64,000 nucleotides of DNA from the NCBI GenBank assembly GCA_021797355.1, contig JAJZZX010000001.1:1-64000 (forward strand). Reading direction: 5' to 3'. Below are positions 1 to 7,162 of the stretch, in pieces. How positions within the stretch are numbered: position 1 is the first letter of the stretch; each line of letters begins with the position of its first letter. Below the pieces are notes generated by a model. The model searched no databases, was not told where the DNA came from, and worked only from the letters and a program-made list of their open reading frames with translations. The translations under genes and the position numbers were made by a program. Source of the stretch: Thermoplasmata archaeon. GTDB lineage: Archaea > Thermoplasmatota > Thermoplasmata > Thermoplasmatales > Thermoplasmataceae.

Positions 1-108
1 AAGATGGAGAGGATTGTTGAGAAGAGCGGTGCAGAATACTTTGCAGCAGTTCCAAAAAAGGTTGAGAAGATTGTTGATCTGTTCAAGGACATGATACCTA
101 TGGGTTAA
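1..108 (+). CDS. C-terminal end of an unknown protein (5' partial)
   Basis: An open frame runs from the first base to a TAA at 106-108 and gives 35 residues ending in FKDMIPMG. It is rich in Lys, Glu and Val and reads as an amphipathic helix. The gene begins outside the window and I do not recognise the family. It is followed by about 90 AT-rich bases before the opposing toxin gene. Confidence 0.5.
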   Translation, partial: KMERIVEKSGAEYFAAVPKKVEKIVDLFKDMIPMG

Positions 109-155
109 ATTAGGGGGAGTTCAGGTAAGTTATATCCTTAGAACATTTAGTGTTC

Positions 156-188
156 GTTTAAAATATTGATCAAGACCCGACCGGCCCA
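156..188. repeat. Degenerate 33-base repeat, copy 1
   Basis: Shares the pattern G-Y-TTAAAA...TTxATCA...CC-ACCGG-CC with copies at 958-990 and 2460-2492. It matches the 2460 copy at about 23 of 33 positions without gaps. It lies 10 bases beyond the stop codon of the first vapC gene. Role unknown. Confidence 0.45.
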
Positions 189-197
189 TTCGGCAAA

Positions 198-605
198 CTA
201 TATCTCAATGACTTGAATACCAAGCTTTTTGCATTTCTTTTGCAGTATTTTATCAAAAGTGACAAAAGGTACCTTTCTCAAATTTGCATCATACTCTATT
301 ATCCAGTCATTGAAATCTCTGAAACTCAGCTTGTTTTCGACCATGAAAGAGGATGCCTTTTCCATCATCTTTCCAGAAAGCCATGAGACTGTGAAATAAT
401 CACTTTGCAATAATTCCTCTATTTTCATTCGAACACTTTTATTATCTATTCCATACCTTGGAAGCACAAAACCAAGTTCAACAATTGACAGCGAATTTAT
501 TATGGGGTCTTCCGACTCGTCGATAAGCTCACTTGCAATATCATGATGCGGGGAATTCTCTATGGTATCATACACCAGAACATTGGTGTCGACTAGGACC
601 GTCAT
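198..605 (-). CDS. vapC: PIN-domain ribonuclease toxin (VapC family)
   Basis: A 135-residue PIN domain. The N-terminal strand with Asp6 (VDTNVLVYD), a central Glu in the SIVELGF helix, and Asp residues in the FRDFNDW and TFDKIL segments match the acidic metal site of VapC endoribonucleases, which cut tRNA or rRNA. The ATG overlaps the stop of the upstream antitoxin frame by 4 bases (ATGA), the usual vapBC coupling. The toxin frame is intact, while its antitoxin carries an in-frame stop. Family call is firm; the RNA target cannot be read from the sequence. Confidence 0.85.
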   Translation of the reverse strand: MTVLVDTNVLVYDTIENSPHHDIASELIDESEDPIINSLSIVELGFVLPRYGIDNKSVRMKIEELLQSDYFTVSWLSGKMMEKASSFMVENKLSFRDFNDWIIEYDANLRKVPFVTFDKILQKKCKKLGIQVIEI

Positions 606-838
606 TTATTACTTTCCTCCCATCCCTCCCTTATCTCCTTGTCCGCATCCAGATATGAAAGATTCTCTTTTGCCTTGAAGGTAATTCGCACTTTACGTTT
701 CCCTGTGGTGTTCATCCTGTTCCTGAGGCGTTGGTTAATGATCTTCGACATATTCTTTGTGCTGCCATATTTTTCTATGGATTCCTTGATGATTTCAGCC
801 TAGATCTCTTCGTCCAGGTTTATCGTGGTTTTGACCAT
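602..838 (-). pseudogene. vapB: VapB-type antitoxin with in-frame amber codon
   Basis: Read from ATG at 838, this frame gives 78 residues with a ribbon-helix-helix start (MVKTTINLDEEI), a short helix pair and a charged tail ending EGWEESNK, and stops at 602 overlapping the vapC start. Codon 13 is TAG (bases 802-800). CAG to TAG is the simplest change, since Gln fits there. A restart is possible at ATG codon 30 (base 751), but it would lose the DNA-binding strand. Either a real nonsense mutation or a base-call error. Too interrupted to appear as a normal gene, but the coding pattern on both sides of the stop is clear. Confidence 0.7.
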
Positions 839-855
839 GAATGCTAATCATCATA

Positions 856-882
856 CAATATAAACATTTAACAGTAAACTGT
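856..882 (-). promoter_or_regulatory. TATA box and inverted-repeat operator of the first vapBC
   Basis: On the minus strand a TATA-like stretch lies at about 856-868, 20-30 bases before the antitoxin ATG at 838. Next to it, at 871-882, is the perfect inverted repeat ACAGT-AA-ACTGT, in the position expected for an autoregulatory RHH antitoxin site. Confidence 0.5.
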
Positions 883-957
883 CATGGATACCGTTCAAAC
901 ACTCCCCTTAAAAAGAGCACTATATTTTTTGTCTGAAAATCATATTTCAGAATGTTT

Positions 958-990
958 GCTTAGGACTTTAATCAAATACCTGCCGGTCCG
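958..990. repeat. Degenerate 33-base repeat, copy 2
   Basis: Matches the copy at 2460-2492 at 27 of 33 positions without gaps, including ACTTTAATCA and CCGGTCCG. It lies between the promoters of two divergent toxin-antitoxin modules. Confidence 0.5.
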
Positions 991-1210
991 CTCTGGCTCT
1001 TACTGAATTTGCTTATAGGTAAAAGCATAAGATTGAATGCAGGATTTTCCACGTGAAAGTGTAAGTGATTCAAAATAGAATTTATAAAGCGTGATTTAAG
1101 GAAATCAAGTTACTTGAGATTGGTTTATATTCCATATAATTCAATGATGAGTCTTAATGTACTATATAAGAGAGTATAAATGATTATATACAAAATATAG
1201 ATAACACCTA

Positions 1211-1435
1211 GTGTCGAAATCGGGCATAACAACAATTCAACTGGATAGGTCGGTTGTAGATGAGCTTAAAAAGTTTAAAAGATATCGGCGGGAGACCTAT
1301 AGCGAGATAATTCTTAATCTTATAGAAAGTGTGAGAGAGAGTGGTGAGTTTGAAATGTTTGTGCAGAAGGCCCAGGAAGAGAGGATGAAAGAGCTATGGG
1401 GAGAAGGTGACTACTCTGGGTGGGAACGTGCCTGA
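1211..1435 (+). CDS. Ribbon-helix-helix-like antitoxin of a MazF module
   Basis: 74 residues from a GTG start. The N terminus (TTIQLDRSVVDELKKFKR) has the strand-helix layout of RHH/DUF7557-type archaeal antitoxins, followed by a helix (YSEIILNLIESV) and a charged tail that would wrap the toxin. It overlaps the downstream MazF-like gene by 29 bases. A TATA-like box at 1183-1190 sits about 24 bases upstream of the GTG, so the mRNA may be leaderless. The pairing with MazF is inferred from position and size. Confidence 0.7.
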   Translation: MSKSGITTIQLDRSVVDELKKFKRYRRETYSEIILNLIESVRESGEFEMFVQKAQEERMKELWGEGDYSGWERA

Positions 1436-1745
1436 GCCTGGAGATGTCATATTAACAAGAGTAAAATTCACTGACTCAGATGACTTTAAAATTCGGCCTG
1501 CCCTCATATTATTCGAGGAATTTGGGAACATTGTCATAGCAGGTATAACAACTAACACCAGAATGAGTGGCATAAGTATATTGAAAAGTGAAGGAGCTGC
1601 CCAAGATAGTGTGATTAAATTGAATTATGTCTTTACTATTACAAATGCTGCGATAATCAAAACAGTATTTCGATTATCCCGTGAAAAAAGGAGTTTGGTC
1701 TTTGACGAACTCCTAAAGAAGCTTTCCGCCCTTAAGCCACCATAA
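1407..1745 (+). CDS. MazF/PemK-type endoribonuclease toxin
   Basis: A 112-residue protein with the MazF/PemK fold signature: PGDVILTRVKFTD followed by KIRPALILF, then ITTN and a central VIKLNYVFTIT segment, ending with a helix. MazF toxins cut single-stranded mRNA at short motifs and are neutralised by the protein encoded just upstream. The start is GTG at 1407, inside the antitoxin gene; a second in-frame GTG at 1428 would remove seven residues and leave PEPGDV as the N terminus, closer to most family members. Confidence 0.8.
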   Translation: MTTLGGNVPEPGDVILTRVKFTDSDDFKIRPALILFEEFGNIVIAGITTNTRMSGISILKSEGAAQDSVIKLNYVFTITNAAIIKTVFRLSREKRSLVFDELLKKLSALKPP

Positions 1746-1941
1746 TATATGTACATTGTACTCCAATGACTCTCGTCCTCTAGCTTCACCAATCATACCA
1801 TTTGTACTATTCACACTGGGGCCAGCAAATAATCGCATTATGGCCATCGATTGAAAAATCAACCTTATGCATGAAATGGACTGTTCACCTAAAACGATAA
1901 AAAGTAGGTTTCAGAATCACAGTATGAAGGATATTTTCTAA

Positions 1942-2388
1942 CTAAGAGATTGCTTTTGTAATTAACTCCTTTAACCTCTTACTAACTTCCTGGTTCCATT
2001 CAACTACCGCGAATGTGGTAGGCCATATAGGTCCGTTATCTAATTTCGCTTTATCACTAAAACCTACAGTAGCGTATCTCGTCTTGAACTTACGTCTCTC
2101 CTGGAAAAAGCAAAGAACTGACCCATTCTCTTCATAGGCCGGCATCCCGTACCATGTCCTTGAAGTCAGACCGGGTGCTATCTCCTTAATCATTTTGTGC
2201 AAGTTGGTTGCGATGGTCAGATCAGGCTCATCCATTTGAGCAATTTTGTCAAGTACATCCTTTTCGAAATCCTCAAGTTTAGGTTTTGGTCCCCTCATCC
2301 TTCTGGTATCCAGTTCCTTTGCATGTTCCGCCATAGCCATTTTTTCTTCTTCCGTAAAGCCAGAATTGACATTATCCCTTTTTACCAC
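1942..2388 (-). CDS. DUF1801 / YdhG-like protein
   Basis: The FTEEEK...HAKELDTRR start, the LHKMIKEIAPGLTSRTWYGMPAY core and the KFKTRYATVGFSD...LDNGPIWPTTFAV end identify the DUF1801 (YdhG, CyaY-like fold) family. Members have been suggested to handle iron or act in stress, but the function is not established. The frame can be extended to a TTG at 2415, but a TATA-like box (about 2413-2427 on the minus strand) puts the transcript start near 2395, so I use the GTG at 2388. It sits alone inside the TA cluster. Confidence 0.8.
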   Translation of the reverse strand: MVKRDNVNSGFTEEEKMAMAEHAKELDTRRMRGPKPKLEDFEKDVLDKIAQMDEPDLTIATNLHKMIKEIAPGLTSRTWYGMPAYEENGSVLCFFQERRKFKTRYATVGFSDKAKLDNGPIWPTTFAVVEWNQEVSKRLKELITKAIS

Positions 2389-2459
2389 AGGATCCCTTAT
2401 TTGTAAGTGGCCCAAATATATAATAACATTCTTTCCTTTTGTTATAAATCAATGTATTC

Positions 2460-2492
2460 GCTTAAAACTTTAATCAGTTCCCTACCGGTCCG
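2460..2492. repeat. Degenerate 33-base repeat, copy 3
   Basis: Best-conserved copy (GCTTAAAACTTTAATCAG then TTCCCTACCGGTCCG). It lies about 34 bases past the stop of the second vapC, as copy 1 lies 10 bases past the stop of the first. ACCGGT in it is a 6-base palindrome. Confidence 0.5.
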
Positions 2493-2525
2493 TTATCACA
2501 AGCATGAAAGATAATCCCCACTAAA

Positions 2526-2930
2526 TTATGCACCAGGATATGATTGATATATTTCATGGCTCTTTTCTGTATGCGCCAGCACTCCCGCAGTCTTCTCTAA
2601 TCCAATATCATCCGTAACAAGATGGTAACCTGCATTCATTGCAGACGTTAGATATGACGAATCATAGAGGGTGAGGTTTTTTTCTAATTCTATTGTTAAC
2701 GTTGAAACCGGAACCTGGTTGATCTGTTCCATAGAATCAATCAGATCAGATAAGACCATTCCAGCATCCTTAGCTTCTTTCTTCGAAATTCTATTTCTAA
2801 CTTTATAATTCTTCCATATAACGTTCCCAATTTCAGATTTCGCAAGCGGAATAGTTGCAGAAGACAAAATTACATTGAATTTACCGTTTATGAATAGATT
2901 AAATATTGCAGATGCGTCCAGTAGCTTCAT
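2526..2930 (-). CDS. vapC: PIN-domain toxin (second VapC)
   Basis: A 134-residue PIN domain. LLDASAIFNLF carries the first metal-binding Asp, SEIGN the Glu, LYDSSYLTSAM the third acid and LVTDDIGL the last. These four positions define the RNase active site of VapC. The ATG overlaps (ATGA) the stop of the antitoxin once a single-base frameshift in that gene is allowed for. The frame is intact. It is only distantly similar to the VapC at 198-605, so the two are independent modules rather than a duplication. Confidence 0.85.
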   Translation of the reverse strand: MKLLDASAIFNLFINGKFNVILSSATIPLAKSEIGNVIWKNYKVRNRISKKEAKDAGMVLSDLIDSMEQINQVPVSTLTIELEKNLTLYDSSYLTSAMNAGYHLVTDDIGLEKTAGVLAHTEKSHEIYQSYPGA

Positions 2931-3155
2931 CTTAATCTGTCCTCGTGAATGTCAGATATTATTTCATCCAGATTGGATTTCGATATTACAGGGCGAACTT
3001 TGTTCATTTTTTTCTATCAAGCTTTTATTTTTTGCGTTCCTTATATCTTCATGCACAGCTTTCCTGATAATTTCTGTATGATCTAATCCCAGGTTCTTTA
3101 TTTCCTCCCTTTCTTCTCCCTGGATTTTTGCAGAGACTGTGGTATACTTTTTCAT
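2927..3155 (-). pseudogene. vapB: VapB-type antitoxin, frameshifted in a 7-A run
   Basis: From ATG at 3155 the frame reads an RHH-like start (KYTTVSAKIQGEEREEIK) and then stops at 2964 after an unconvincing tail. On the coding strand there is a run of seven A (plus-strand T at 3007-3013). With six A instead, the frame continues through LDEIISDIHEDRLR and ends in TGA at 2929-2927, overlapping the vapC ATG by the usual 4 bases. The restored protein is 75 residues and has a normal VapB tail. Real mutation, slippage site or homopolymer error cannot be told apart here. Confidence 0.65.
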
Positions 3156-3164
3156 ACTACAAAG

Positions 3165-3197
3165 TGTACTCAGTACATTTTAGTGTTATGTATACAT
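3165..3197 (-). promoter_or_regulatory. Promoter and inverted repeats of the second vapBC
   Basis: Two palindromic sites precede the antitoxin ATG at 3155: TGTAC-TCA-GTACA at 3165-3177 and ATGTATACAT at 3188-3197. The second contains the TATA-like core and is about 26 bases from a transcript start near 3166. The layout suits autorepression by the antitoxin. Confidence 0.45.
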
Positions 3198-3236
3198 CAA
3201 AATGCAGCTTGGCTTGCGACACTGGATGAAAGTGAT

Positions 3237-4199
3237 CTATAGTATTGTTGCGAAGTTATCGGAATACGCATCAGCCATATCAAGAGCGTACTGTATTGCA
3301 AGATACATGCTTCTTTCCCTGGCGATTCCCTTCCCAGCAATATCAAACGCCGTTCCATGATCGACTGATGTCCTGAGAAACGGCAGCCCCGGATTCATGC
3401 TAATGGTTCCATCGAAATCAAGCATCTTGCAAGCGATGTGGCCCTGGTCATGATAAAGAGATACCACGACATCGAACTCGCCCATGTTAGCCCTGTGATA
3501 GATTGAGTCTGCCGGAAAAGGGCCGTATACGTTGAACATTTTTTTGGCCTCCTCTACAGTCGGAAGGATTATGTCCTTTTCCTCTGTGCCTAAAAGCCCG
3601 GATTCTCCTCCATGGGGGTTGAGGGCGGCCACTGCTATCCTCCTTCTTGGCGATCCAAGCAGCCTGAGCGAAATGTCAGCTAGTTCTATGGAATCATATA
3701 CCAGTTCTCCCGAAATTCTTGATATTGCATCCCTCAAAGGAAGGTGTTTTGTGGCGAATGTTGTTGCGAGATTTCCTGCCTTGAACAGAGTTGTCAGTCT
3801 TTTGCCTCCTGTAAGGCGGCTTAGCATGGAGGTGTGATCCATATCGCTTGAGCCGGCCAACCTGATGGCTTCCTTGCTTATTGGGGCAGTGGACATTCCG
3901 CTAACTATTCCGGATTTCCAGAGCTTCACTGCCTCTTCAATTGCCTTAATTGCCACTGCTCCAGCCTCCTTTTGGACTTGCCCTGGAGTAATTTCAGGTG
4001 AATCAATATCTACAAGTTCTACCATATCAATAATGTCAGGCCTTATGCCGCTTTTGTGGCAGACAGACCTGAAATTTTTAACGTTTCCAACAACAATAAT
4101 TCTATTGAGGGCACCATTGAGTTTAGGAAGTGATTTAGCCACAATTTCGGGGCCAATTCCAGCCGGATCGCCAAGCGTGACTGCAATCTTACCATGCAT
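3237..4199 (-). CDS. pdxA: PdxA-type 4-phosphate dehydrogenase (PdxA/PdxA2 family)
   Basis: A 320-residue NAD-dependent dehydrogenase. It opens with AVTLGDPAGIGPEI and has the metal-binding histidine segments MDHTSML and SLYHDQGHIACKML and the closing TSVDHGTAFDIAGKG, all hallmarks of PdxA. PdxA oxidises 4-phosphohydroxy-L-threonine in bacterial vitamin B6 synthesis. PdxA2 relatives act on D-erythronate or D-threonate 4-phosphate. Because this window also encodes PdxT of the other B6 pathway, a sugar-acid role is more likely than B6 synthesis. No neighbour in operon with it. Confidence 0.85.
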   Translation of the reverse strand: MHGKIAVTLGDPAGIGPEIVAKSLPKLNGALNRIIVVGNVKNFRSVCHKSGIRPDIIDMVELVDIDSPEITPGQVQKEAGAVAIKAIEEAVKLWKSGIVSGMSTAPISKEAIRLAGSSDMDHTSMLSRLTGGKRLTTLFKAGNLATTFATKHLPLRDAISRISGELVYDSIELADISLRLLGSPRRRIAVAALNPHGGESGLLGTEEKDIILPTVEEAKKMFNVYGPFPADSIYHRANMGEFDVVVSLYHDQGHIACKMLDFDGTISMNPGLPFLRTSVDHGTAFDIAGKGIARERSMYLAIQYALDMADAYSDNFATIL

Positions 4200-4264
4200 A
4201 CACAGTCATGCCAGCTTGGTATTTTTCTTAATGCTTCATTTCAGCAGCGTGCGGGGCTTCACCC

Positions 4265-4552
4265 TTAGTATATTGATACCCTCCAGAGGAAGAAGTAGCC
4301 CATGAATTCAACTGCCGAAACGCTGAAGAGTGGAATGGACACGGCTGTTCCAAAATTTTTTGCAAAATATATTAGCACGAGGAATACCCACATCAGGGAA
4401 TTGATTGTTATGAATGTTGAGAAAACCAGCAGATTAGCAATAGGCCTCGAACGTTTCCGTATATAAAGAAAGGAATACCTGTATACCATTGCCAGGAACA
4501 GTGCTGCGTTGGCTAAATTTAAAATTGTGATTAGTGTCCAGAATATTGCCAT
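4265..4552 (-). CDS. Small membrane protein, unknown
   Basis: 95 residues with about three hydrophobic helices (roughly 4-25, 38-62 and 68-90) and a positively charged loop (YIRKRSRP) after the first, suggesting that this loop faces the cytoplasm. No known motif. It lies just upstream of pdxA and just downstream of the triple-domain surface protein, all on the same strand. Confidence 0.6.
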   Translation of the reverse strand: MAIFWTLITILNLANAALFLAMVYRYSFLYIRKRSRPIANLLVFSTFITINSLMWVFLVLIYFAKNFGTAVSIPLFSVSAVEFMGYFFLWRVSIY

Positions 4553-4577
4553 TCAGCTACCCTAAAGATAAACCGGG

Positions 4578-6035
4578 TCACACTTTTGACAGTGGACCCT
4601 CAGCGGTGTTGTTAAACACTTCATACAATATCTGGTATGAGAATGTCCCAGTCCTGGCGTTGAATCCGGTGCTGTGGTAGTCAATGGTGTATGTTACGTT
4701 GATGTACTTGAACTGACTGGAATTAGAAGCGTTTTGGACAACAAACTGAATTACTGAATTGACGTATGCATTGCTTCCGGAGATTGTTATCAATGGCTGG
4801 CTCTCGCTGTAGAACCACACGGCGCTCCACAGCCCGAAGAATTTGCTCCATGTACTATTGATCTCTGTCAGGCCCGTATAGTTTCCTGCAAGTGGGCCAT
4901 GAACCCAGTAAAGCGTGGCGTTGGAAGCGTACTGTTCCATAACCGCAGTGACATTCTCTATTGCAATGTTGTTCCAGTGGTTGAATGCAAGTGAGCTTAC
5001 TGTGTTATATTCTGAAGTCTCCTGGGCGAATGATATGAAACCACTTCCTGAAATATCCCAGACCTCGTTGTATATGAGCCACAGTGAACCTGTGTGGACG
5101 AAATCGAGAGTGTAAGTTATGTTTAGGTACTGAACCTGGCTCTGGTTTGAAAACGGAGTGAGGATAAACTGGTTGTCTGAAGTGACACTGGCGTAATTTC
5201 CACTCACCACAACAGATGGCGGCGCGGTGGCATAGAACCATACAGCGCTCCAGAGGTTGAAAAATTTATTCCAGGTTGTGGTTATATTGGATATGCCATT
5301 GTAATTTCCAGTCAGGGGACCGCCCACCCAGCGCAGCGTCGCATTTTGGGCATATTCCGGGGCAAGAAGTGCACTGTCTTCAATTGCGATGTTATTCCAG
5401 TGGGAAAAAGCTGCAGCTGTTACATTTGTCTGGGCTTCCAATGCTGACACCTGTGCTCCAGTGTATGAAACATATCCGGAGCCCACTATATGCCAAATCT
5501 CATTCTGTATGTACCAGTTATCGCCCATCTTGACATAGTTGAGAGTGTAACTAACATTGAGGTATTGAACCTGCTGCTGGTCAGAATATGGAGTAAGCAC
5601 AAACTGGTTCAGAGAGGTTACTGTTGCGCTATTGCCATTTACCACAACTGTCGGTGGGTTTACTGTATAGAACCACACAGCACTCCACAGCCCGAAGAAT
5701 TTGCTCCATGTGCCATTGATCTGGCTTATGCCGTTATAGGTTCCTGTTAGTGGCCCGCCTATCCAGTGCAAAGTTGCGTTGCTGACATACTGCGGCATTA
5801 CAAGAGAAAGATTCTCTATTGCTATATCGTCCCAGTGGGAGAATGCATTTTTCAGCACTACTGAACCCTGGACATTATCATATGTGGTTACAAGGTTCGA
5901 ATATGATCCCTGAAGATTAGAGTAGCTGCCCTGGGTGCTTGAATATGCTGAATATTCAAATGCGAAAAGGCCTGCAAATCCTACGGTTGTCGCAACAAAT
6001 ACTGCAGCTAATATTTTCAAAGCTTTGCTATCCAT
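4578..6035 (-). CDS. Membrane-anchored surface protein with three NTF2/SnoaL-like domains
   Basis: From ATG at 6035 the protein has 485 residues. A signal/anchor helix (ILAAVFVATTVGFAGLF) is followed by a Ser/Tyr/Gly-rich linker and three tandem repeats about 140 residues apart. Each begins AF-HWxxIAIE, runs through SNATLxWxxGPLxGxYxG and KFFxLWSAVWFY and ends in a QYLNVSYTLxY-like strand pair. This is the layout of NTF2/SnoaL-like cone folds. Many NxS/T sequons fit an S-layer or glycosylated surface location. The frame extends further upstream to 6074, but MDSKALK gives the better signal start. Ligand unknown. Confidence 0.75.
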   Translation of the reverse strand: MDSKALKILAAVFVATTVGFAGLFAFEYSAYSSTQGSYSNLQGSYSNLVTTYDNVQGSVVLKNAFSHWDDIAIENLSLVMPQYVSNATLHWIGGPLTGTYNGISQINGTWSKFFGLWSAVWFYTVNPPTVVVNGNSATVTSLNQFVLTPYSDQQQVQYLNVSYTLNYVKMGDNWYIQNEIWHIVGSGYVSYTGAQVSALEAQTNVTAAAFSHWNNIAIEDSALLAPEYAQNATLRWVGGPLTGNYNGISNITTTWNKFFNLWSAVWFYATAPPSVVVSGNYASVTSDNQFILTPFSNQSQVQYLNITYTLDFVHTGSLWLIYNEVWDISGSGFISFAQETSEYNTVSSLAFNHWNNIAIENVTAVMEQYASNATLYWVHGPLAGNYTGLTEINSTWSKFFGLWSAVWFYSESQPLITISGSNAYVNSVIQFVVQNASNSSQFKYINVTYTIDYHSTGFNARTGTFSYQILYEVFNNTAEGPLSKV

Positions 6036-6088
6036 TGTTATCGTGCAAAATATGAAACACCCGTTCATAAGCAAATTTCAAAATTATA

Positions 6089-6125
6089 TGCAAATTTTAT
6101 GCAACTGACTTGCAAATCTATTGCA
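6089..6125. promoter_or_regulatory. Helically phased TGCA motifs upstream of the surface protein
   Basis: TGCA occurs at 6089, 6100, 6111 and 6122, each exactly 11 bases apart; the first three are TGCAA. An AGCAA follows at 6070. The stretch also holds the TATA-like ATATAAT (minus strand, about 6083-6089). The spacing suits a regulator binding one face of the helix between the two divergent genes. Confidence 0.4.
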
Positions 6126-6265
6126 TGAATAACCCATTGGATTCATACCTTGCTTGCGGTTTTTGGTTTAGTTCTCCCCTGAAATGTGCCTTATCGCCGT
6201 TGCGCTCTCCTCCACTAATATTTATGGAATGGGAAATGTATTTTAGCAGAACAAGATGAAGTTCC

Positions 6266-7162
6266 ATGACAAAATGCCCAGTCTGCCTTATGCAGATCAA
6301 TGATACAATAGCCAGGCTTTCAGATCATTTCTACGCCATGCAGCTGAAGAATGATTCAGATCACATAATGTGGCTTAACAGATATATTGGAAAAAGTAAG
6401 ATGGGACAGGACGAGCTTGAACTCCGGTTTGAAAAATTCTTCAGGACAGATTCACTAAAGAAATGGATAATCTCCAGATTCGTAGAAAAGTTCTACAGTG
6501 AGAATGTGCACAGGTTCATACTTGAAATGCAGAGACCTACACCTGCTGTCCTGAAGGGTTATGCATCCGAACATCATCATTTCCTTAAACAGTGGGTTAG
6601 GAGCTGCGCCCAGATAATATCCAACACTGATGAAGAGGACGTGCAGAAGTTTGAGATTGAAAATATAATCTCTGAATGGTATGGCATTCCAGGCAGGCTG
6701 CCATCGCATCATGAACTTCTGATTCGTATGGGAGAATCCTATGGCCTGACGAAGGAAGAAATATATTCATCAGAACCGTTGCCACAGACAAAGAAGGCTG
6801 TTGAGATGTGGGATCGGATATGCAGGGAATCAACATTTGTTGAGGGTATGGCAGCAATGCATTCCCTTGAACTTATAGCAAGCAGGAACATCAAGTCGCT
6901 GGGTGCAAAAATTGGGTACTTTGATCCGGAAATTCTGCATGATGGATCCATAACTGAGGAAGCGGCCGCATTCCTTGGAGAGGGTTATAATGCAGATGTG
7001 TCACATTCGGAAAATGCCCTTGATCTCATGGAAAAATATTCAGCAAAGCTAAGAAATGTGCAGGATTGCCAGGCAGTATTCCTTAAGTCAATTGAGTTGT
7101 TTGATGATTATCTCAATGCGAGGTTGGAGAGGGGGGTTTTGCTTGAGAACAAACAACACTGA
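6266..7162 (+). CDS. CADD/TENA-type heme-oxygenase-like protein with N-terminal zinc motif
   Basis: 298 residues. The N terminus has a CPVC...H-H zinc-finger-like segment (residues 4-20), then an all-helical domain. VLKGYASEHHHFLKQW, the LPSHHELLIRM helix and EGMAAMHSLELIA resemble the Glu/His metal ligands of the TENA/PqqC/CADD superfamily. CADD-like members are diiron enzymes; some make p-aminobenzoate from their own tyrosine. The substrate here is unknown. The downstream Ta0938-type gene overlaps its end by 20 bases, so the two are translated together. Confidence 0.65.
   Translation: MTKCPVCLMQINDTIARLSDHFYAMQLKNDSDHIMWLNRYIGKSKMGQDELELRFEKFFRTDSLKKWIISRFVEKFYSENVHRFILEMQRPTPAVLKGYASEHHHFLKQWVRSCAQIISNTDEEDVQKFEIENIISEWYGIPGRLPSHHELLIRMGESYGLTKEEIYSSEPLPQTKKAVEMWDRICRESTFVEGMAAMHSLELIASRNIKSLGAKIGYFDPEILHDGSITEEAAAFLGEGYNADVSHSENALDLMEKYSAKLRNVQDCQAVFLKSIELFDDYLNARLERGVLLENKQH

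Larger units (their letters stand above)
839..1210. other. Intergenic region between two divergent TA modules
   Basis: No gene seen in these 372 bases. They hold the vapBC promoter and operator on the left (856-882), repeat copy 2 (958-990) and, on the right, AT-rich DNA with a TATA-like stretch at 1183-1190, about 24 bases before the GTG start at 1211, which suits a leaderless transcript. Confidence 0.6.

Noticed and set aside
602-838. Pyrrolysine coding at the TAG of the vapB frame
   Set aside because: No pylS, pylB-D or tRNA-Pyl is visible here, other genes give no hint of TAG read-through, and a CAG to TAG change explains the site more simply.
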